Of a DNA stretch of 64,000 nucleotides, positions 36,422 to 47,870 are shown in pieces (position 1 is the first letter of the stretch; each line of letters opens with the position of its first letter). The DNA lies in contig CM048576.1 of NCBI GenBank assembly GCA_026413225.1, forward strand, positions 3,976,501 through 4,040,500. Reading direction: 5' to 3'. Under the pieces are notes generated by a model. The model was given only the letters and a program-made list of their open reading frames with translations. It did not search any database and was not told the DNA's origin. Origin of the DNA: Otis tarda (taxonomy: Eukaryota; Chordata; Aves; Otidiformes; Otididae). A program made the translations under genes and the position numbers.

Positions 36422-38787
36422 CTGCAGGAGAAAGGAGGCAAGCACAGCTAAGGTGGGAGCATCTCACTGTAACATAAACCCCAAATTAGGCGTCACTATG
36501 AGAAGGCCACAATGGGGAAAGGAGTCAAAGCAGGTTGGGTGCCAGATTCAAAAAAGATTTAGATACCTAACCTCCATTTATTCCAATGAGATTTAGAAGG
36601 CCAAATACCTTGGTGGATTTGAGACTTTGTTGGCAAAGCTGGGCGTGAAATGTGTACCTTATTCCAATAGGTTCCAGCAAAGCTCTTTGCATAAATTCAA
36701 TTTTAGAAAAATACAAAGTTTTCATAACAGAATATAGAAAAAACACACAACACAGCCAGAACAAATAGTTAACGCATGGCTGATTTAAACCACTGAATGC
36801 TGCCTGTAGAGCTCACACCCTATCATCAGTCACTGTAACCTTGCGCTCACCAGCATCAGAACCAGACACCATCACCCTGAAAAGCGCACTGACATCTGGC
36901 GCCAGAGCCAAAGCTTTTTGGAGCTTGTTGTTCCCTGAATCCAGATTTTGGTTCACCCTCTCGTAAGGCAAATCAAAGTACCTGCTTAAGAGAACTGGAG
37001 TCTTTTCATTGACGGCAGTAAACTAAAGCTCAACTAGCCCCACATCCTTAGACTTTGTTGGTGGTTGAACCCACCTTGGTTTGATTGTGAGAAAAGCTGA
37101 CTGCGGTTAATCTCAGCCTGTGCTGAGCAAAGAGTGAAACCCACTTGCACGAAGATAAACACGCTCTGGTCTACGTTACGAGTTTCTAAATTTGCCCCTC
37201 TCCCCTCACCCTTGCATTTCTTCAGCACGTGGAATCCCTCACACCACCCCCTCCCCTCCCAGCCACACAGCAGGTACGTGACGTGCTGCCAGGCGTCCCC
37301 TGCCATTGCCCTTCCAAGCGCTTGTTTTTTATGGCTGGTGAGCGATGCTGGAGAGCTTCAGGGAATCTGCTGCTGACTTGATCGCTCTCCTCCTCTGCCC
37401 ACCTCTGTCCTCCGGATGCAGTCCCCTGGCCGAGGGACAGACGAACAGGGTGTGCATTTGTTCCCGATTCACTGCAGTTTTAAACTTTAATCCTGTGCGT
37501 TAGCGTCAGGGTAAACTGCTGCCAGGACAGGTACAGGGCAAGGTGCTTCAGCAGTGGGCACAGGTCTCACGCAGCCAGGAGCCGAGGGGTGGGACGGCAG
37601 CCTCAGCCATGCCTGCTTAATCCATCACTGCATTTGACGCACCATCGTTACACCAGAGGCAAATGGATCCCAACGCAGTTTAGAGCGCTGAAATTGGTAC
37701 AAGGACATCTTTTGCTAATTTCTTCTCTGATACCAGTGACTCCAGCACCTGCCAGGCAGCACAGAGCCACAGTCAGGATTTTAAACTTGAAAGCCTCCTT
37801 GAAAAGAACTAAGCGAGCGCCTCGTACACAACCACCTGACTCACTTGGGCTCTGTTCAGCTCATTTTAGATGTAACGTTTGGCTTAAAAGTGGCTTTTTG
37901 TGAAACCCGTGAAGGGTGTAAAGTCGGGCTGAAAAACTCAGTCTCACTCCAGAGATTTCTCATGCTTCCCAGTTCAGTCCAGCCTCAGAGGGGGGAGGAA
38001 AAAAAGCGAGAAAAGCTTTCTCTCCTCTCGGAATTTCAACAAGTAATAAATAAATAATCCTCAAGCAGTTCTTTGTGCATTCAGAGCACTGCAGAAAAGC
38101 TTCACTCATTTATTTCCCTTCTGAATAGAGCAGGGAAGATAAAAATTAAATTGGGCTAAATGGCACGCATAAGTTTTCATACACTTGACTTATTTGTTTT
38201 CAATGCCACCGACACATACAGACTCCAGCACTTTGACATATGCTGGCCTACCTGGGGTTTGCAAACGTTTCTTTGCTTACCCAACCTGAGGGACTCATGT
38301 AAAAGCTAAGATCACATCAAAACCACATAGAGTATGACAGATGTTTGACTGCAAATGCTCGTCCGCTGAAGACCGTGTTATGTCATCATTGTGACACAGG
38401 GATGTGACCACTTTCCCACCCATGTGTTTCCCACCACTTTCCCACTCCAAGTGTTAACTTGCTTTTTAAGTCCAAGTTGGAAAGTCTGCTCCTCCAGAGT
38501 CCAGCACAAATGTCCTGACCCTAGTCTTCCAGCATCCCAAGAGTATGCCAGCTGCTGTGTTACAAAATCCTGCCTTCCCTGTCCTCTGTCATGCCTCCCC
38601 CACCATTCATCTCATCATCACCCACTGTAGATATAGCCTGGTCCTGTGCAACCAGGCAGCCAAGGGTCTCTCCAAAGGTCCCCTCCATGCCAGAAACTGG
38701 AATGAAACAGGTATGACAGGCTGGGGTGACATCCAAATCCGATTAAAAGGTGCCCTCTGCACCAGTTAGCAAGAGAACAGGGTTTAC
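36422..38787 (-). other. GRIK4: GRIK4 intron
   Basis: An intron of 2.37 kb with no recognised repeat or gene. Confidence 0.8.
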
Positions 38788-38953
38788 TTGGAAGAAGGTC
38801 ATGCTGGAGCCACCGTGAATGGTGCCGTACTCGATGGCTGTCTGGTCAGCCAGGTCATCTACAGATTCGATGGGGACGTCCATCCGCTGCACAGTGAGGA
38901 AGGCCGCCAGATTGGCCGTGTAGGAGGAGATGATGATCAAGGTGAACGCCCAC
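38788..38953 (-). CDS. GRIK4: GRIK4 exon: M3 segment and start of S2
   Basis: This 166-nt exon completes Trp (TG|G) and encodes [20 protein letters not shown], then [20 protein letters not shown] and [24 protein letters not shown] is the invariant gate motif of ionotropic glutamate receptors at the end of M3. GGSSMTFF contains the serines that contact the gamma-carboxyl of the ligand. Acceptor ttccctag|GTGGGC, donor TTCCAA|gtaaac. Confidence 0.97.
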
Positions 38954-39101
38954 CTAGGGAAAGAGGAAGCAAAGACAGCAACCTGAGATTTTCCCAGGGA
39001 CTGAATCTGATCTCCATCCTGACCCTCCACCTCTCCATCTGCTTCTGCCCAGTGAAGACCCACAGAGAAGCCTTCCTTAAGAGGAGGGCTGACCTCCTTA
39101 C
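38954..39101 (-). other. GRIK4: GRIK4 short intron
   Basis: The shortest intron in the window, 148 nt, between the pore-loop and M3 exons. Confidence 0.9.
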
Positions 39102-39275
39102 CATACTCCACTGACACAGCGCGTGGATAACGCTTGGGGGGCAATGGTGGAGCCTTGCTGCATGAATCCCCCAACTGGAAACCACAAGCTGTTGCCGAGA
39201 GAGTACTGATTCACAAGAAGATTGCATCTGCCTTGCGAGCAGGGGTGGGGGCTGTACCACTCGTAGGGTGTCAAT
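39102..39275 (-). CDS. GRIK4: GRIK4 exon: pore loop M2
   Basis: This 174-nt exon completes Arg (CG|A) and encodes [20 protein letters not shown], then [20 protein letters not shown] and [17 protein letters not shown], leaving two bases of Trp. The Q/R site that is RNA-edited in GluK1, GluK2 and GluA2 is a genomic CAG here (39158-39160), so the subunit carries Gln as in other species. Acceptor cattttag|ATTGAC, donor GTATG|gtaagg. TIAPQAL differs from the human TIAPRAL that I recall. Confidence 0.97.
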
Positions 39276-41394
39276 CTAAAATGACAACAAACAGGTAGTT
39301 CAGGTAATTCACTGGAAAATGGGGCGCTTTGGAGAAAAAAAAAAAGTAACAAAAAGAAAAGCTGTGAAGCCCTAACTCTCCCGGAGGCAGATTTTTCTGA
39401 GAAGGAAACTCTTTGCTGTCAATTGATGCCCAGGGCTCAGAGCTGTGTGGAATGCTTGCTCTAAGACTCAGAAGCCAGAGGCTTTCTTGTAAAGATTTGC
39501 AAAAGTTTTGAGAGGCTCTGCTGAAAATCTGGGCACAGGCTGCGGGGAAACTGGAGCCCTCTGTGCAAATTTGTACTGCAGACAACCATAACAATAATTC
39601 CAGGCGTGCACGGACCTGATGCGAAATTGAAATCAAGCATCTTCAGTTGTGATCCCTGTTAGAGAACGAGCATCACTGGGAAGTTCAAAAGTGAGGTGTG
39701 TGAGACCTGAGTGCATGACACCATCAAGAAAAGTAATTGTATTGGTGCAAATGGTTGCTCCAGGAAAGTCCGATTGCCGCGGCAAGGTCTAGCTCCCAGT
39801 CTTGTTTGAAGGCAAGTGCTGGTGTTTCAAAGCATCACATACGTTCAGTGCTCACAGGGAAAGGCCAGAGGGGGGAAACTGAAATAACTGACAGCCTGTC
39901 ACTGAAGTGACTGTAGCCTAGCTCTCTTTTTTGCTGTTTCAAATCCTCAGTTCCCTGGTTGCTATGAAAGCCTTCTAATTCCTACGCTGCAGGTCATTTC
40001 ATTGCTAATGGTTAACAAAGCTGGTGCCTGGGAGGGTGATTTTGGGGATACCGCCAATGCAGCTGCAGGGCTCTGCCAGCTTACGCAGCATTGAACCAAA
40101 ATGAGGTGTTTATTTTCGTTTCTGCATCTCCTGCCTCACTGAGCTGCCAGGGAGGTGGAAGTTCTCTCTCGAAGACTTTCTACAGTTGGATCAAACACTG
40201 GAAGTCAAAACCACTGCTCTGGGAGAGCCTTCCACAATTCAGAGGGTCAAAAGCTCCTTACAGCTGAGCAAGGCAGAGAGCAGAGTCCAAACCTCCATCT
40301 CCAGCGGAAAGCCACGTAAAGGCACCTTTTTGGAGGTTCATGTTTAAAACATGAGGAGGAAGCTAAAGGGGCACTGATTCCCAGTCTGCAGAGAGCACTG
40401 GACTGCATTATTCAATGGTTTCTTCAGAACTATGTTTCTAGGGCTGTAACAGCATTTGAAGAAACCATTAAAGCCCTCTCAGGATGACAACTTTAGCCGT
40501 GCTAAGGGACTGAGTGACAGCACACTTCCGATTTTTGTAATGAGCATTGGGTATTAACTGTGTCCTGAAACAGCCTTCAAGCCCTGAGCATGTCTTTGGT
40601 GGCCATTGCCAGGACACAGCTCAGCTGTGCCTGAAAAGGCACATCTCTGCCACAGCTGTAAGTGGTTTGTCAGGAGGTCAGGGGAAGCAGCGGTGGAGCA
40701 CAGACCCTGGGCCTCGGCGGGAGACACGCTGCAGACAAGCACTCACTGATATATTTTAAGGCTGATTTAAATTAGTCATAAGGAAACGGAACTGAGAGCT
40801 GTCAAGCGAGGCTTTGCACATCAACCAAGAGGCTGTTGAAAGATATTAATGAACTTTCTTTTTCTGTACACACTGGGTTTTATAGGGTCAGAGGAACCAA
40901 ACACCACTCCCAGAATTTGTGTTAATGTTTCTGAATGCATTTGCTGGTACGCCTATTCAAGACAAGTGGCTGGTTTATCTGGTGCAGATCAAGCATCTAC
41001 AGGGAGCAGCGCCATTTGGGCAGCACTAGCCCCACTCCCAAACCTCCTCCCACCCTTCCCATGCAGCTCCAGGCACCAGCACCCACTGCTGCAACCCATG
41101 TTCCCGAATCAGGGCACACTGCTCCTGTCCACCCTGTCACAGCCATGCCAACGGCCATCCCGAGGCTGCCATATGTGTATGATGTGCCTGTGTGGGCACT
41201 CCACAGCAGAGCCCCAGTGCCTGGCTGGCGGAGGGCAGGGGGCCGGGACGCTTCTGCCCACCTCACTGCGCCCTCCAAACTGCTGGCCTGGGGGATGTCC
41301 CCGTGTCCCCCTGCCCACGCATCCCCCCACGGGTCTGGGAGAGGGACGCTAGATGGCACCGCGAGGAAGGAAAAGGCAGCGCCAGCCACATTAC
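39276..41394 (-). other. GRIK4: GRIK4 intron
   Basis: An intron of 2.12 kb between the M1 and pore-loop exons. It contains a 13-bp perfect inverted repeat (arms 40414-40426 and 40457-40469) with a small hairpin inside its loop, and a G+C-rich stretch near its start (41.0-41.35 kb). No repeat family was recognised. Confidence 0.8.
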
Positions 41395-41504
41395 CGAGCA
41401 ACCAAGAAGAGGACGCAGCTGACGGCCAGGTAGGCGAGCAGCATGAAGAGCCAGACGCCGGGGGAAAAGGGATCCAGGAACGAGAAGTAGCCAGGTTTCC
41501 GGCC
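41395..41504 (-). CDS. GRIK4: GRIK4 exon: M1 transmembrane segment
   Basis: This 110-nt exon starts on a codon boundary and encodes [20 protein letters not shown], then [16 protein letters not shown], leaving two bases of Arg. The pre-M1 helix ([10 protein letters not shown]) and the M1 helix are intact. Acceptor cattccag|GGCCGG, donor GCTCG|gtaatg. A plus-strand open frame of about 200 residues that overlaps it is a shadow. Confidence 0.97.
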
Positions 41505-41756
41505 CTGGAATGGAAACAGAAAAGGAGCTTGAGCTGCTGGTATTTCTACAGATGAGGTAGTCCATTCTGAAAACGACACCAAGAAACACATCTGCCCTGA
41601 TGCTGACAATGGATGGGAGCAACAGAAGGGAAACGAAACAAGTGAAGATTTACAAAAGCCTTGCAGAGGAAACAGGTGAGACTGAACGCAACAAATGACT
41701 GAGTCCTGCACATCTCCTTGCTAGGATTCATCTCCTAGACTATTATTTTCCTCACT

Positions 41757-42404
41757 TGTAGTGGTTTAACCCCAGCCAGTAACTATGTACCACACAGCCG
41801 CTCACTCACCCTCCCCCTTCCCAGGTGGGATGGGGAGAGAGAATCCGAAAGAAAGGAAAACTCATAGGTTGAGATAAAGACAGTGCAATAGGGCAGCAAA
41901 GGAAAATATAATAGAAATAATATATATATTAATATTGACAATAATAATAATAAAACGATAATGCTAATAGAATATACAAAACGAACCATGCACAATTTCT
42001 CACCATCTGACAACCTGACAACTGATACAGCCCATCCCAAGCGGCAATCATGAAATGGAACCAAGAGCAATCTCGGAACAATCTCGCGCAGAAAGAGAGA
42101 AAGCGAGTGCCCACCACCCAACTCCCGCTTTATATATAAGCATGACATCTATGGTATGGAACACTTTCTTTCTCCAGTTTGGGTTAACTGTACTGCCTAT
42201 ATCCCTCCCAGCTTTTCATCTGCACATTAGCAAAACCTGGGAAGCTGGAAAAAGTCCTTGATCCCTAAGCAACAACTAACAACGTCAGTGTATTATCAAC
42301 AGTACCCAATCCCATACTAAATTCAAAACACAGCAGCTACGGGGAAAAAAAAAAGAAACAAAACAAAACAAAACCCTACCTCTATCCCAGCCAAAACCAG
42401 AACA
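41757..42404 (-). mobile_element. solo LTR of an ERVL-type endogenous retrovirus
   Basis: Read on the minus strand the element begins TGTTCTGGTTTTGGCTGGGA and ends GGGTTAAACCACTACA, with a TATA-like box near 42131 and a downstream CTGTCTTTATCTCAACC segment. This is the structure of a widespread LTR in modern birds (the TguERVL group, by recollection). It is about 650 bp. No internal retroviral region lies on either side, so it is a solo LTR, a fossil. It has the same orientation as GRIK4. No clean target-site duplication was seen, which suggests moderate age. Confidence 0.8.
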
Positions 42405-42679
42405 CCACCTCAGCCACTTTTGTTCCTCCAGGCAAAGCAAGAGGTGAATTGATAGAAAAATGGAGACAGTCGCAGCGCTCTGCCCTCCCCATGGTAGGAC
42501 GTGCTGCATCCCATGCCTGCAGGGTCTCTGGGGTGGGAGTCCCCTCTGCAGCCCTCATCCACCCAAGCAGGCTGCACACCACACTTGCTGGGCAGGAAGG
42601 GGCTCGCCTGAGCTTGAAGGTGGGTGGAATCCTTTGCACAAAGCAGAGTGGGGAGAAATTATTTTTGTGCAGAAGAAGG

Positions 42680-42707
<28 letters not shown>
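42680..42707. repeat. poly(A) run of 28
   Basis: An uninterrupted A run in a GRIK4 intron, a poly(T) in the transcript. No retrocopy could be identified upstream of it. Confidence 0.9.
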
Positions 42708-42710
<3 letters not shown>

Positions 42711-45700
42711 ATGTTTGCAATATTCTGGTTTTCTTCCTTCAGCCTTGAAATGTTTCTTCTCTACAAAACTCAGTAAAATTATTACTTTTATCTCAGAGAA
42801 CATGGTATTTTTATCTCTGAGATGCGTCAGAATTTCCTGTTTTTTTCTCAAACCACCTTTGCTTGAAAAGTAAGGCCTCACTGCTAGAAAATGCAGGTTG
42901 ATCTTCTCTCAGAGTACCTTAAATTTTCACAAGGACACTGCCACCACTGAAATCCTGTCAAATTTAGCAAAGTTTGCACAAAGGGAGGATTAATTTCTAG
43001 GAGAAGTATCTCAAAAGCTGAACACCTCCCATTTTGGTGACCATACTTCTCCCACCACCACCAGCCCTGCATATGCAGCTCCTCTGCAACACAGCCTCTT
43101 CCAGGGTGGAAAAAGCATCCACTAATTTCCCTCTGAGCACACTCAACACCATCGTAGGGGACAGGGGAGGAGGTGAAAACAGAGCACACACCACAGGACT
43201 AAAAGAGTGCCCTTTTGCTCTCGGTGCAATTTTTAATATCCGTGTGGAGCAGAAAGCACTTTGTTTCAGTGCCCTGCTGCCCTGACACACCTCTCCCACC
43301 CTGAATGCAGGAATGTTCAGGCAATATTCATCTACCTCAGGCATCTTCTTTCCTTACTGTCTCCTCTGAAAGACTCCCAGCAAAAGCATGCAACTCCCAG
43401 CGCAGGGCTAAAGGATTGCATTAACCCTGCGGCAATGTGAGCCCTTAGCTCACAGGAGCCTTTCTTTTCTGACCCAAACCACAAAGTCAGTCCTGGCATC
43501 ACAAAACCTCAAGCTCTACAGTTTCCCCAGGCACCTGTAACTGGGAAGCTGCCCACAAGTCAGAGTTCCTGTGAAGGCTTTTACTGTAAAGCCAGAGTGG
43601 AAACAGCCTTTTATCACATCTCGGCCAGGCTGTCAGCATATTTCTTACTGGCACCGTGCTCCGTTGTGTGCTGAAAATGCCTATCACTGTTTGCTCAGTG
43701 CAGCTCACTCCAGCAGCCCTTTCCCAGTACGTGCAGCATGGCAGCTGCTCCGCTGTAGGTTGTTCACTTTACATAGAAGCTGCTACTGGGGATCATCTTT
43801 GACACACAGAAGCCTCATTTTTCCCTAGTCCGCTGCTTTACCCTGCCCATCTGTGACACCACATAAACTAATAATAGCTAGTAATAAATAACACCTAACC
43901 TCAATTGCCACAGCAAACCCAGAGCCATGAAAGACCAGAGTCCTGATATTTTAGAGCTGTGCTTAATCCAAAGGCGATAAATAATTTTCTGTGTTCACAA
44001 AAATCCCCACGAAACATAGCTGCTACTTTTTTTTCCCCCCTTCCCTAGTCTCAAGACCAGCACTTTAAATTCCATTTCCATTAAAAACCACTCTTTTACT
44101 ACTGAAGTGTTCCTAATCTTATGCATAACCTGGATTTCACAAGGTCTTGGTAGGTCTTCTAAAGACAAAGTTGTTGCTAGAAAAGGCAATAGTTGTTGCA
44201 CAAAAATCTTCCTCTACTAAAAATATCTAGGATACTGTGATATTCTCAGCTCCAGACACCAGCTGGGACCGTAACATCTCAGAAACCTTCTACAGCAAAC
44301 TGCCCTGCATGAAGTAAAGAATCAGCACAACATCTTATCCCTATATCCTTAAGGACAAGATAAGCCTAAGCTTAGGATCTACATTAGCATTTTTACAGAA
44401 TCTGGCTTATTAAGCCTTTTAACAAATAGATGAGTTAAGAATCTGTGGTTCAGACCTTCCTGCATCCATTTTCAGGTTACTTTAAAACCACTTCCCAAAA
44501 AAAAGTTGCGGTTCTCCCGGGTATAATTCCAGAGTCTCTCTTTAAGATAAAGTCTCCGTTCCATACCAGGTCATCTTACTGTGCTTGATATAAGCAGGTG
44601 AGGTACAAACAGTCAAAGACACCATGCCCATCTTTTGTCCTCTCCCTTTTTTGATCAGTTGTTGCTGTGTTCTGCTTTTCCTTATATTCTTCCCAGAAAC
44701 CCAGAGACACAGACAAGTGACTGCTACAGCCAGCACGTGCGCCCAAATCAAGGGCTTTTACAGCCAGAGACACTGCTGGAAACCACACTCGGAGCATCCC
44801 AGAGGGACTCACATTTCTAGTAATATCCTTTGCTCACCTTGCTGGAGCTCCCTCTCACCAGTTCAGAGAGGTGATACCGTCTCACAAGCCTTCAGGCTCC
44901 GAGGTGCACTCCCTCTGCACTTCTCGCTGATCCCATCCAGAGGATCGCGAGCTTCTTGATGCCAACAGGAAGCCAAAGGCAGGCATTGACAAAGCTCTTC
45001 TCTTTAGCAACTGCATAGCTTTCCCAGATGCCTCACAGGCCCCTGGGTCCCCTTTTTATCTAGAGCTAAACAGGCTCAGCTGCCTCTCTTCTTCCACAGG
45101 TGTGTACACACTCAAAAATGAAATTCAGCAATGGGAACCTGCAAGGTGTGAAGGGCACCATTTGAGCAAACTGGAGCTTCTTGAGCAGAAGATCTTTCCG
45201 GGCAGCTTACCCCTCCCTGGCATCCCAGAGCCGGCAGGAAACTCCCAGGCACTGGCAGTGCCTCGGCTGGGGCTCCCTCGTGAGATGCTCCTGTAACAAA
45301 GTTCCTTTCTGTAATTAAGGCCTTGATGCCTTCTCTATGTTTCTGGGGCAGTTTGTCAATAAATTAGACTCATTAAGGAAACTGCATTGGAAGCTTTAAG
45401 TCTCAGGCTTGGCAATGACTCTCTCCTGTGACTTTACAGTAGTAGTAGTTCTGGTTCTTTTCAGCTACATATTCTTTTCATTCACAGTTGTGGGTAAGAA
45501 TAAAGATATTCTGTTCCCACGGAGGGCACAAGCTCTCTCTTATCTGTCTGTTTTGAAGATGAGAATGACAATATCTGGAGTCTGTCAGATATTTTTAGCC
45601 AGTCCCAATACAGCTTTGTTAATTGGAAGAGCTATTTTTCCTGGAATGAAACTGTTCAAAATGTCCAATAATTGATGAAGGCCTCCTGCAAATCCTCAGA

Positions 45701-47794
45701 TGGAAGTACGAGAAATTCATTTACCCTCCTCAGTCAGTCTTAGAAGTCTTCATTTTCAGCCAGAGAGAACCAGTTTTCTGGGCAGATACCAGTGACTGAA
45801 GAGCCCGAACAAGCAATACATCTGGGAAGAAGAGGAGGAGGAGTGGGGATACATGGCATGGTCCTGGATTTGTCGGTGTTCAGGTCCGTAAGAGAACTCA
45901 CGACTCCCTGCCTGCCCTGCACACACACAGCCTGAAGGGACACCAGCACTCGCCTGTTCCCTCTCGCAGAAACACTCAGCCCTACCTATGTCGTTTCTCA
46001 CAGACTTCTGTCCCTAAAAAAGGCAAAGCAAGAGAAGTCTCTTCTGTCTCTCAGTCAGAAAGAAAGCAAGACAGCTCAGCCTGGAAAGGCAGAAGCATTG
46101 ATGCATGCCAGGTGGATTTGGTCCCACCAAACAAAGCGTGTATACTCTGGGATGACCATGTCTGATCCAGATGCAGATCACTTTCTCTCCAAGGTCGTTT
46201 TTCCAGCATAGATAAGCAAAACCCAAGCACAGGCTGCTGTGAATCCTGAGCTTAATTTGGTGTCACCAGATGGGCCACAACAGACAGACCAACACGTACC
46301 ACAGTCTTGGGCATGCCTGGGGCCGGTGATTGCTCCCATCCTTGCTTCAGTGAAGCGGGAGGCTTGCTGGCAGAGCAGCGCGGGTTATCAGGAGGGATGC
46401 TCAGCTCCTTTGCCTCCGCTGTCAAGCCTCCTCAGGCTGGAATGGAGGAGCTACTCGTTCAGTCCTTCCCATTTCGTGTGTTCTGCAGCAATTTGGTAGA
46501 AACACTTTCAGCTTCAGTTCATTTGGCCTGAACTCAGCTATTCCGGTGTAGTCACCAAAACTACTTTTTCTCATCTTAAGGTAGAACACAGTAAGGACTT
46601 TCAGAGCTGATGAGCCAGAATCATGTGCTAGCTACTCCCTCACTCCCTGTCACAGAGGCAGGTAAGTGAGCAAAAGCACGTGTATGCTACAAATAAACCT
46701 GAATTTCAACATCCCTCTGTGCAGAAATGGCACGGAGCACCTGATTTCAGCCCTCTGCCAAGCAGAGTGACTGCTCAGGACCTGTCATCTATCTCCTGCC
46801 TTCCACAGGTCCCACCAGCTTGTCAGAATGGCAACATAATAAAACAAAGCAAGCCTCTTCTCTTAGCAGCCTGCAAGTCAGAAAGCCTATTAGAGTCCCT
46901 GTGTCAGAAATCCATACTTGATTATATCACAAGTGAAATTGAGAAAAATGACAGCCCCATTTAAAGCTGCCATATTTGGTTATGTGTGATAAGAGACACA
47001 CACACCGTGGTGGCTGGGTTGGTGGGGCAGGGAGGAGAAAGCGGGGAGAAATCACTTGCAACTAGAGTTACGTGGAAATTAAAATCAAATGTCATCACAT
47101 TGGGAGGAGCCAGGGTGCAGAGGCAACTCCCCAGCAGGAGATTTATTTGTGGTTATTTATTAGGCTATGTCTGATCTGTGCCATGATTAACATACATCAG
47201 CTGCAATTTTTGAGATTGCAGAGACGTTTGTTGGGGCAGGGAGGGAAAGGGAGAGGATGGGAGTAGATGGGGCTGTGGGGCTGCCTTCCCCTGCTCTGCA
47301 CTCTGCATCCTTAAAGGAAAACCAGAACCATTAGCTACCGTGCCCATCCTTGTTAAATATTTACCAGTTTAATTAGTTAATTGCCACACAGCTCTTGGAC
47401 GGTCTTCTCAAGCTAAGCAGGAAGGGTCAGGACAAAGAGGGGCCAAGTTCTGGAGAGGGAAGAGGAGGCTCCAAGCCTCACTGCTGGGGAGACCTCCCTG
47501 CTCCCGGGGAGGGCACGAGCCCAGGCTGCCCTCGCCATGGCTCCTCATGGCCTCAGTGCAGGAAAGCAGGGCTCACTGTGGGGTGGCCTGACCAGGGAGA
47601 TGCCATGCCTCTCCCCTGCAAGTCTGCCTGGTCTCTGGGCAGCTCTCCTTTTCAAAGTCCTAACTCGGTCCTTCATCAGGCAGCTGAGGACCGAGTGCTA
47701 ACCAGTGGCAGGGGGATTACTTGCCAAATGCTTTTTAAGACTGTAACTATTACCCCTGTTCAGTGTGGCAAACACCTGAAGGGCAGGCTGGAAC

Positions 47795-47870
47795 ATGGCT
47801 GTGTTGTGTTACGCTGGTACCAGCACGAGCAGCAGATGGTCCCTGCCCTGAAGAACATACACTCTTAAGA
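47795..47870 (+). repeat. ancient sauropsid interspersed repeat fragment
   Basis: tgtgttgtgttacgctggta, ccagcacgagcagcagatgg and tccctgccctgaagaacata ending in cactcttaag match in order a repeat I recall from turtle and crocodilian DNA (ctaggcgctgtacaaacaca, tccctgccccgaagagctta). Possibly related MIR-like sequence continues near 48.03-48.08 kb (gggacttgctgaaggttatg). Confidence 0.5.

Noticed and set aside
40935-41555. 206-residue plus-strand open frame
   Set aside because: It overlaps the GRIK4 M1 exon on the opposite strand, has low-complexity Pro/Ala/Gly content and no family resemblance.
42676-42710. Poly(A) run as the tail of a processed pseudogene
   Set aside because: The sequence before the run shows no coding similarity and no target duplication, so it is treated as a simple repeat.
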